A DNA stretch of 11,983 nt from JBGOUV01 sp041477815 (GTDB taxonomy: Bacteria > Acidobacteriota > Terriglobia > Bryobacterales > JACQDG01). The DNA is taken from assembly GCA_041477815.1 (NCBI GenBank), contig JBGOUV010000207.1:1-11983 (forward strand), read 5' to 3'. The position numbers and the translations under genes are program-made. Position 1 is the first letter of the stretch. Every line of letters begins with the position of its first letter. Below, piece by piece: positions 6,841 through 11,983 of this stretch. The notes below the pieces were generated by a model that was not told the origin of the DNA, made no database searches, and was given only the letters and a program-made list of their open reading frames with translations.

Positions 6841-7165
6841 GAAGCTGAAAGCTAGTCCGGCGGCCACACGTCCTGGGCACGCCGCCGCCGCGGCGCAGCG
6901 AAAGCTTGCGAAGCTGCCCTCCCGACAGCTTCTGTCCAAAGCCGGGCTGCTCCCTTAGCAGGAACGTCTTCGGCAGCGGACCTTCGCCGGCCAGCTTGAA
7001 CGACCCGAAGTCCCTGTACCAATGTCCGTCGGGGACTTCGGGATTGCTGCTGATCCACGCCATGAGAGTCAGAAGATCCGCCTTCGTGATCTCTCGGGTT
7101 CGCGCCCTGTCTTCCAAGTGCCTTCTGACCCCCGGGGGCAGCTTCGTCCAATCAATGCGTGGCAT
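6710..7165 (-). CDS. Hypothetical protein, 151 residues, possibly with a non-native tail
   Basis: No family recognised. The first 80 or so residues look like a real compact protein: MPRIDWTKLPPGVRRHLEDR, a helical part with ITKADLLTLMAWISS, then EVPDGHWYRDFGSFKLAG and LPKTFLLREQPGFGQKL. The last 70 residues are rich in Arg, Gly and Ser and from 6840 downward run antisense to the M55 remnant. They probably arose when the original stop was lost or the frame shifted. A natural end near 6925 or, in the adjacent frame, at TAG 6854-6852 is possible. The ATG overlaps the upstream gene by 14 nt with no good Shine-Dalgarno sequence, so translation is probably coupled. A small overlapping pair of this kind may be a toxin-antitoxin-like module, but no motif proves it. 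Confidence 0.55.
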   Translation of the reverse strand: MPRIDWTKLPPGVRRHLEDRARTREITKADLLTLMAWISSNPEVPDGHWYRDFGSFKLAGEGPLPKTFLLREQPGFGQKLSGGQLRKLSLRRGGGVPRTCGRRTSFQLLTPGGSRFPGSPCRDSEWCNRRRLQRRSPGRRSGVPGRGWRKR

Positions 7166-7562
7166 CGAAGTCAGCCCCGAAGATCACCTTTTCGATTTCT
7201 CTCCACTGCCGGGGCGCTTTGGCATCATCTGGGGTTGACTGGAACTCATCGACGAGACGGGCCAGCTTCGGTGTTCGGGCTTCGTTGACGCGCTCAACCA
7301 GGGATTCAACGGACTGAAGCATGTGGACTACTTCGTCGGGTCGCCGCAGCCCTTCGACGGCTTCGGTGAGTTTCTGGTTGCCCAGCGACTGAACGGCTTC
7401 GAGGATGCAATCAACGGATACCCGGAGCGAACCGTCCTGGTCCAGGGTACCCATTTGCAGTGTTCGCTCCCCAAGGCGCGTTATCATGCGCTGAACGTCA
7501 GCGGGATCGATGACGACGTCAGTCTGGGAGAGCTCTTCAAGAAGCTGAATGAAGGTGAGCAC
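7152..7562 (-). CDS. Hypothetical small helical protein, first gene of an overlapping pair
   Basis: No family recognised. A 136-residue acidic, mostly helical protein without signal peptide or membrane segment. It contains FIQLLEELSQ, IDPADVQRMITRLGERT, DGSLRVSVDCILEAVQSLG and a long helix with VHMLQSVESLVERVNEA, which has coiled-coil-like spacing. GTG 7562 is preferred as start because GAGAGG (7575-7570) lies 7 nt before it; GTG 7580 in the same frame would give 142 residues but has no ribosome binding site. The last 14 nt overlap the start of the next gene. A TGATATACT extended -10 at 7611-7603 fits a transcript running into both genes. It is divergent from the S9 peptidase gene, with 117 nt between the starts. 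Confidence 0.6.
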   Translation of the reverse strand: MLTFIQLLEELSQTDVVIDPADVQRMITRLGERTLQMGTLDQDGSLRVSVDCILEAVQSLGNQKLTEAVEGLRRPDEVVHMLQSVESLVERVNEARTPKLARLVDEFQSTPDDAKAPRQWREIEKVIFGADFDATH

Positions 7563-7602
7563 TTGGCTGCCTCTCTCCACTCATGGTATCGCGACGGCGG
7601 CG

Positions 7603-7611
7603 AGTATATCA
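7603..7611 (-). promoter_or_regulatory. Extended -10 (TGATATACT) for the two-gene hypothetical operon
   Basis: Read on the minus strand, TG at 7611-7610, one spacer base and TATACT (7608-7603) form an extended -10. Transcription would begin near 7596, leaving a leader of about 34 nt before GTG 7562 that includes its GAGAGG site. Extended -10 promoters can work without a -35 box, and none is obvious here. Confidence 0.45.
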
Positions 7612-7631
7612 ACCACGGTGATCGGCGGACT

Positions 7632-7670
7632 GTATGATGCGGGGACTGGCCAGGTGCGGCCCCATGATAC
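7632..7670. repeat. Imperfect inverted repeat next to the S9 peptidase promoter (possible operator)
   Basis: GTAT-G-ATG-C-GGG (7632-7643) faces CCC-ATG-ATAC (7660-7670) with GTAT/ATAC, ATG/CAT and GGG/CCC pairing, broken by one mismatch and one extra C. The perfect palindrome CTGGCCAG (7646-7653) lies between the arms. The right arm runs into the predicted -10 at 7668-7673. It could be a repressor site for the divergent region. The arms are short and not perfectly centred, so chance is possible. Confidence 0.3.
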
Positions 7671-7673
7671 GAT
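7665..7673 (+). promoter_or_regulatory. Extended -10 (TGATACGAT) for a leaderless S9 peptidase transcript
   Basis: TG, one base and TACGAT (7668-7673) make an extended -10 that ends 6 nt before ATG 7680. This is the same spacing as at 1174 and 4398, and no Shine-Dalgarno sequence precedes the ATG. Confidence 0.45.
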
Positions 7674-7679
7674 GGCCGC

Positions 7680-9701
7680 ATGCGTTTCACAGGCGTTCTG
7701 CTGCTGCTGACAACTCTCTCCTGGAGCCAGGAGCGCCGCCCCTTGCAGGTGGGGGATGTCCACGCCCAGCGCACCGTGTCGGATCCCCAGGTGTCGCCGG
7801 ACGGCCACTGGGTGGCTTACACGGTCGGCGCCGCGGACCGGGCGGAGGATACCAACGATACCGACATCTGGATGGCAAGGTGGGACGGTTCCGAGCGGGT
7901 GCGGGTCACCTCCAGCAAGGAAGCCGAGACGGCGCCCCGGTGGAGTCCGGACGGCAGGTGGCTGGCGTTTCTGTCGGCGCGGGCGGCCAAGGACAAGGGG
8001 ACGCAGATCTGGCTGCTCCCGCGGGCCGGCGGCGAGGCGACGCAGCTCACTTCCGTCGACGGCAGCGTGAGCGACTACGCCTGGGCGCCGGATTCGGGGC
8101 GCCTGGTGTTCGTGTTGTCGCCCCGTGAAGAGGAGCCCCGCAAGGAAGGCGAGAAGCCGAAGACGCCGCAGCCGATCGTGATCGATCGCTACCACTTCAA
8201 GGCGGACACGGAAGGCTACCGGACTAAGCCGGGCGGGCGCCTTTGGCTTTTCGACGTGGCGGACAAGAAGGCCCAGCGCCTGACCGCAGACGACCTGGCG
8301 GAGGCCCAGCCGGCCTGGTCGCCGGACGGCTCGCGAATCGCGTTTGTGAGTAATCGGGCGGGGGAGGCGGCCCGCTACGAGCGGTGGCAAATATGCGTCA
8401 CAGAAGCCCAGCCGGGAGCCGCGGTGCGCGTGCTGACCGGCGACGACCGCATCGCGGGCGGACGCGGCGGCCGGCCCCAGTGGTCGGCGGACTCCGGGCG
8501 CTTGTACTTTCTGCTGGGGCGCGAGCCGAAATATCACGCCTACAACCGGATGAGACTGGCAGCCGTCCCGGCGGCGGGCGGAGGGTCGCTGCAAGTGCTG
8601 ACACCCTCGCTCGACCGCTCCATCGGCGGCCTCACGCGGCTCAGCTCCGGTGAGCTGGCGTTCCTGATTACCGACGACAGGAGCGAACTCCCGGCGCGGA
8701 TGGCGCCGGCAGGCGGCGCGATCACCAAGTTGGCGGAGGGCCGGCAGGTGGTCTCCGCGTTGTCCGAGGCCGCGGGACATATGGCGGTGCTGGCCTCGAC
8801 CGACGAGATGCCGGCGGAGGTCTACGCTCTCGAAGCCGGCAAGCTGCGGCGCCTGACCGCGCACAACGAGGAGTGGCTCCAGAAGGTTGCCCTCGGCGAG
8901 ACCCGCGAGGTGCAGTTCCGCTCGCCGGACGGCGCCGACGTGCACGGCTTGCTCACCCTCCCGCCCGGGTATCGGCCCGGCGCCAAGTTGCCGCTTCTCC
9001 TGCGGATTCACGGCGGGCCCAACGGCCAGGATGCGCACGGGTTCCAGTTCGAGCGCCATCTCTTCGCGGCCCACGGGTATGCCGTGCTGAACGTCAATTA
9101 CCGGGGCAGCGCCGGACGCGACGAAGCGTTCCAAACGGCGATCTTCGCCGACTGGGGCGGCAAGGAAGTCGTCGATTTGCTGGCCGGCGTCGACCACGTT
9201 ATTCGGATGGGCCTCGCCGATCCGGCGCGGCTGGGCATCGGCGGCTGGAGTTACGGGGGCATCCTCACCGACTACACCATCGCCCGCGACACCCGGTTTC
9301 GCGCGGCCATCAGCGGGGCCGGCAGCGCCCTGCAGCTCTCCGTCTACGGGTCGGATCAGTACATTGAGCAATACGACCTCGAGTTGGGATTCCCGTGGAA
9401 AGCGCGGGATCTCTGGCTGAAGCTCTCCTACCCGTTCTTCCAAGCCGACAAGATCCGGACTCCCACGCTGTTTCTCGGCGGCGAGAAGGATTTCAACGTG
9501 CCGGTGATCGGCGGCGAGCAGATGTACCAGGCCCTGCGGGCCAACGGGGTGGACACGCAACTGGTCATCTACCCCGGCGAGCGACACGGCCTCCGCAAGC
9601 CCAGTTACGTGCAGGACCGGCTGGAGCGGTACCTGGCCTGGTACAAGAAGTATCTAGGCGGCGCGACGCCGGCGGTCACCTCGGCCACGGCCCTTCCCTG
9701 A
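7680..9701 (+). CDS. S9 prolyl-oligopeptidase-family serine peptidase (DPP4 / acylaminoacyl-peptidase type)
   Basis: A 673-residue exported peptidase. Residues 1-17 form a signal peptide (MRFTGVLLLLTTLSWSQ). The N-terminal half is a beta-propeller with PD40 repeats such as RWSPDGRWLAFLSAR and AWSPDGSRIAFVSNR, which gates access to the active site. The C-terminal alpha/beta-hydrolase domain (about 410-660) starts after LLTLPPGY and has LRIHGGPNGQ (oxyanion region), nucleophile S524 in GWSYGG, D604 in GEKDFNVP and H636 in GERHGLRKP, a complete catalytic triad in the family order. S9 enzymes cleave short peptides, often after proline or from acylated N-termini; the specificity here is not readable. 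It should act in the periplasm. The start follows an extended -10 by 6 nt with no Shine-Dalgarno sequence. The PQQ dehydrogenase begins 38 nt downstream in the same direction, and no terminator is seen between them. Confidence 0.93.
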   Translation: MRFTGVLLLLTTLSWSQERRPLQVGDVHAQRTVSDPQVSPDGHWVAYTVGAADRAEDTNDTDIWMARWDGSERVRVTSSKEAETAPRWSPDGRWLAFLSARAAKDKGTQIWLLPRAGGEATQLTSVDGSVSDYAWAPDSGRLVFVLSPREEEPRKEGEKPKTPQPIVIDRYHFKADTEGYRTKPGGRLWLFDVADKKAQRLTADDLAEAQPAWSPDGSRIAFVSNRAGEAARYERWQICVTEAQPGAAVRVLTGDDRIAGGRGGRPQWSADSGRLYFLLGREPKYHAYNRMRLAAVPAAGGGSLQVLTPSLDRSIGGLTRLSSGELAFLITDDRSELPARMAPAGGAITKLAEGRQVVSALSEAAGHMAVLASTDEMPAEVYALEAGKLRRLTAHNEEWLQKVALGETREVQFRSPDGADVHGLLTLPPGYRPGAKLPLLLRIHGGPNGQDAHGFQFERHLFAAHGYAVLNVNYRGSAGRDEAFQTAIFADWGGKEVVDLLAGVDHVIRMGLADPARLGIGGWSYGGILTDYTIARDTRFRAAISGAGSALQLSVYGSDQYIEQYDLELGFPWKARDLWLKLSYPFFQADKIRTPTLFLGGEKDFNVPVIGGEQMYQALRANGVDTQLVIYPGERHGLRKPSYVQDRLERYLAWYKKYLGGATPAVTSATALP

Positions 9702-9725
9702 CGCCGGGTTTCCCCCCCACTGTGG

Positions 9726-9739
9726 TTAAATGAGGAGCT
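9726..9739 (+). promoter_or_regulatory. TTAAAT and badly spaced AGGAG before the PQQ dehydrogenase
   Basis: AGGAG (9733-9737) is a strong Shine-Dalgarno sequence but only 2 nt precede ATG 9740, much closer than the usual 5-9. TTAAAT (9726-9731) could be a weak -10, 8 nt before the ATG. Either a leaderless start or inefficient initiation on a message from the S9 gene is possible. Confidence 0.25.
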
Positions 9740-11404
9740 ATGCGCCTCCTCCTAACCCTCTCCTTGGCCGCCGCCGCAGCCCTCTCCGCCCAGGACGTCA
9801 CCCCCCAACGCCTCGCCGCCGCCGACAAGGAACCGCAGAACTGGCTTTCCTACGGCCGCACTTACAACGCCCAGCGCTACAGCCCGCTCGAGCAGATCAG
9901 CCGCAGCAACGTCCGCCGCCTGGTGGCCGCCTGGAGCTTCCAGACCGGCGACGCCCAGGGTGGCATGCAGTGTACCCCCCTGGTGGCCGACGGCGTCATG
10001 TACCTCTCCACCGCCATGAACAAGGTCTTCGCCCTCGACGCCGCCACCGGCCGCAAGCTCTGGAGCTACATCTACGAGAAACCCAAAGCCATCGCCCCGC
10101 TCTACGGCCCCTGGAACCGGGGCGTCGCTCTGGGGCACGGCATGGTCTACCTCGGGACCAATGACAACCACCTCATCGCCCTCGACGCCAAGACCGGACG
10201 CGAGGCCTGGAACGTCAACATCGAGGACGTGGTCTCCTGCGGCTGCAACATCACCGGCACGCCTCTCGTTATCAAGGATAAGGTCATCGTCGGAACCACC
10301 GCCGGCGACTCCGCCCACCGCGGCTACATCAACGCCTTCGACGCCCGGACCGGCCGCCAGGTCTGGCGTTTCTGGACCATCCCCGGTCCCGGCGAGCCCG
10401 GCCACGAGACTTGGAAGGGCGACTCCTGGAAGACCGGCGGCGGCTCCTCCTGGCTTACCGGCTCCTACGATCCCGACCTCAACCTCCTCTATTGGGGCAT
10501 CGGCAACCCCGCCGCCGACTTCTACGGCGACTCCCGCCAGGGCGCCAACCTCTACACCGACTCCCTGGTAGCCCTCGACGCCGACACCGGAAAGCTCAAG
10601 TGGCACTTTCAAGAAGTCCCGCATGATGTTTGGGACTGGGACAGCGCCTACGAGCCCATCCTGGTCGATCTGCCCGTCAAGGGCCGGCCGCGCAAGCTCC
10701 TGGTCCACGTCAACAAGGGTGGGTTCGTTTTCGTAGTCGACCGCACCGACGGGAAGTTCGTGGCCGGATGGCCCCTGGTCGAGAACCTGAACTGGATCAA
10801 GGGTGTGGACGAGAAGGGCAACCTGGTGGGCCGCAACGAGCCGGTCCTGGGCCAGCCGACGCTCATCTGCCCCTCCATCGGCGGCGGCCGCAGCTGGAAC
10901 CATGCCGCCTTCCATCCGCAGACCGGCTGGTTCTACACGACCGGCATCGAGTGGTGCCAAACCGTGACCACCCGCAAAGAGGACCCTAAGGAGGGCCAGC
11001 CTTTCTTCGGCGGGGACTTCGCACTAAAGCCGGCGGTGAAGGGCGAGTCGGGCGGCCACCTGGGCGCTTATGACGCCGTCACCGGCAAGCGCCAGTGGAT
11101 CTACCGCTCGAAGTACCCGCTGCTGGCCTCCCAGTTGGCCACGGCCGGCGGACTGCTCTTCACCGGCGACGCCGAGGGCGAGTTCTTCGCCCTGGACGCC
11201 GCCTCCGGCAAGAAGCTGTGGAGCTTCCAGACCGGCGCCGGCCACCGCGGTTCGCCCATCAGCTATGCGGTAAAGGGACGACAGTATATAGCTACTCCCG
11301 TCGGCTGGGGCTCCGCCCTGGCCGGTCTGATGCCGCAAATCTGGCCCGAGACCGAACACTTCCAGCAGGCCTCGAGCCTCTTCGCCTTCGCCTTGCCGGA
11401 GTAA
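9740..11404 (+). CDS. Periplasmic PQQ-dependent alcohol dehydrogenase, no haem domain
   Basis: A 554-residue quinoprotein of the methanol/ethanol dehydrogenase family, oxidising an alcohol or similar substrate and passing electrons to a cytochrome c. Residues 1-17 are a signal peptide ending in SA-Q. Propeller blades carry repeated tryptophan-docking motifs such as ALDAATGRKLW, ALDAKTGREAW, AFDARTGRQVW and ALDADTGKLKW. WNRG (125-128), GNP (N256) and HDVWDWD (295-301) mark the active site, with D299 as catalytic base. D301, two residues later, is the extra aspartate that marks lanthanide-dependent XoxF/ExaF-type enzymes. The Glu metal ligand appears to be D190 (AGDSAHRG). The vicinal Cys-Cys pair of MxaF-type enzymes is L121-Y122 here, and a CGC motif occurs at 167-169 instead. 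Substrate unknown. It ends 4 nt before the cytochrome gene, so the two form an operon. Confidence 0.93.
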   Translation: MRLLLTLSLAAAAALSAQDVTPQRLAAADKEPQNWLSYGRTYNAQRYSPLEQISRSNVRRLVAAWSFQTGDAQGGMQCTPLVADGVMYLSTAMNKVFALDAATGRKLWSYIYEKPKAIAPLYGPWNRGVALGHGMVYLGTNDNHLIALDAKTGREAWNVNIEDVVSCGCNITGTPLVIKDKVIVGTTAGDSAHRGYINAFDARTGRQVWRFWTIPGPGEPGHETWKGDSWKTGGGSSWLTGSYDPDLNLLYWGIGNPAADFYGDSRQGANLYTDSLVALDADTGKLKWHFQEVPHDVWDWDSAYEPILVDLPVKGRPRKLLVHVNKGGFVFVVDRTDGKFVAGWPLVENLNWIKGVDEKGNLVGRNEPVLGQPTLICPSIGGGRSWNHAAFHPQTGWFYTTGIEWCQTVTTRKEDPKEGQPFFGGDFALKPAVKGESGGHLGAYDAVTGKRQWIYRSKYPLLASQLATAGGLLFTGDAEGEFFALDAASGKKLWSFQTGAGHRGSPISYAVKGRQYIATPVGWGSALAGLMPQIWPETEHFQQASSLFAFALPE

Positions 11405-11408
11405 CGCG

Positions 11409-11983
11409 ATGCTGGTCCTGCTGGCATTGGCGCTGGCCCAAGCGCCGGAAATCGAAAGAGGCAGCGCCATCTTCGCCGCCAGTTGCGGGATCGGCTACTG
11501 CCACGGCAAGCAAGGCGCCGCCAGCCGCGGCCCGCGCCTGGCCGGACGCAAGTTCGACCGCGACTACCTCACCAAAGTAGTTACCGAAGGCGCCGGCAAC
11601 GGCAACATGCCCTCCTTCGCCAAGCTCTATTCCAAGAGCGAGATCGCGGCCGTAGTGTCGTACCTCCTCAGCCTATCCGGCAGCCTCTCCCCGACCCCCG
11701 ACCCCCAGCCCCCGACCCCCACGGTCGAGGCCGGCCCCATCCACCCGGGACAGGCGGTATTCCAACGGCACTGCGCCACCTGCCACCGCTTCCAGGGACG
11801 CGGCTCCGATGTCGGCCCCGACCTGGACTCCCAAGCCGGGCGGCCCGCCGCAGAGATCACGCGGGACATCCTGGAGCCCGACGCCAGCCTGTCCCTGCAG
11901 CCCGTCGAGGTGGTCACCAAGTCCGGTGAGCGGATCGCCGGTATCCAGAAGCAGGAGACGACCGACCGGGTCCGGATCTACGA
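11409..11983 (+). CDS. Di-haem cytochrome c, probable electron acceptor of the PQQ dehydrogenase (3' end cut by window)
   Basis: The frame is open from ATG 11409 to the window edge, 191 complete codons. Residues 1-10 form a short signal peptide (MLVLLALALA-Q). The first cytochrome c domain has an unusual CGIGYCH (26-32), a CX4CH haem site, with likely axial Met M67 in GNMPSF. A proline-rich linker (about 95-105, encoded by a repeated ccgaccccc) leads to a second domain with canonical CATCH (122-126) and the sequence RGSDVGPDLDSQAGR. The later LEPDASLSLQPVEVVTKSGE resembles the TIGR02603 haem-binding domain seen in Planctomycetes, Verrucomicrobia and Acidobacteria. GGAG (11398-11401) 7 nt before the ATG supports the start. 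It follows the PQQ dehydrogenase, which lacks its own haem, by 4 nt. Confidence 0.88.
   Translation, partial: MLVLLALALAQAPEIERGSAIFAASCGIGYCHGKQGAASRGPRLAGRKFDRDYLTKVVTEGAGNGNMPSFAKLYSKSEIAAVVSYLLSLSGSLSPTPDPQPPTPTVEAGPIHPGQAVFQRHCATCHRFQGRGSDVGPDLDSQAGRPAAEITRDILEPDASLSLQPVEVVTKSGERIAGIQKQETTDRVRIY

Noticed and set aside
5987..6958. Open plus-strand frame across the SIMPL gene and the M55 remnant
   Set aside because: It spans antisense SIMPL sequence, the SIMPL promoter and an out-of-frame part of the remnant; only 6692-6840 has real homology, in part in another frame.
7581..9587. Long open minus-strand frame (668 codons) opposite the S9 peptidase
   Set aside because: The plus strand encodes a complete peptidase with signal peptide and catalytic triad; the minus frame has no family features.
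9752..10960. Open minus-strand frame (402 codons) opposite the PQQ dehydrogenase
   Set aside because: Composition is a mirror of the sense gene (Gly/Val/Ala/Asp rich) and shows no domain.
11690..11722. Repeated ccgaccccc as a mobile or regulatory repeat
   Set aside because: It is in frame and encodes the proline-rich linker between two cytochrome domains.
1..11983. CRISPR arrays, tRNA or rRNA genes, insertion sequences
   Set aside because: No spaced direct repeats, cloverleaf-like sequence, rRNA motif or transposase was seen on either strand.

Overview
The window reads as a chromosomal segment of an acidobacterium, most likely of the Bryobacterales / Solibacter type. This is an inference from gene content, not from a marker gene. 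The pointers are high G+C, a protein kinase fused to a WD40/PD40-type propeller, a TonB-receptor tail, a separate PQQ dehydrogenase and cytochrome c pair with a TIGR02603-type haem domain, an M55 peptidase, and many exported enzymes.

Layout. Positions 1-75 hold the last 24 codons of an outer-membrane receptor. A Tat-exported mannonate-dehydratase-like TIM-barrel protein follows (87-1160). Next is a small Tat-exported rhodanese (1186-1575) whose catalytic cysteine codon is an in-frame TGA, followed by a SECIS-like hairpin; it is a candidate selenoprotein. Convergent to it is a 933-residue membrane Ser/Thr kinase (1592-4393, minus). The kinase is divergent from an HpcH/HpaI aldolase (4410-5168), and the two starts share one symmetric -10 element. 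The aldolase overlaps an M55 D-aminopeptidase-like gene (5165-5983), which meets a SIMPL-domain gene (5984-6661, minus) tail to tail with no gap.

At 6692-6840 lies a degraded copy of the M55 gene: both ends are recognisable, the middle is deleted and the frame is shifted. Two overlapping minus-strand genes of unknown function follow (7562 to 6710). They are divergent from an S9 prolyl-oligopeptidase-family peptidase (7680-9701). Downstream is a PQQ-dependent alcohol dehydrogenase (9740-11404) and, 4 nt later, a di-haem cytochrome c (11409 to the window edge) that probably accepts its electrons.

Working together. The aldolase and M55 gene are translationally coupled. The PQQ dehydrogenase and cytochrome form a periplasmic oxidation module. 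The kinase may sense or signal through its extracytoplasmic propeller. Several starts (1186, 4393, 4410, 7680) lie 5-6 nt after a TAnnnT hexamer with no usable Shine-Dalgarno sequence, which suggests leaderless transcripts. The point most worth following up is the UGA-containing rhodanese.
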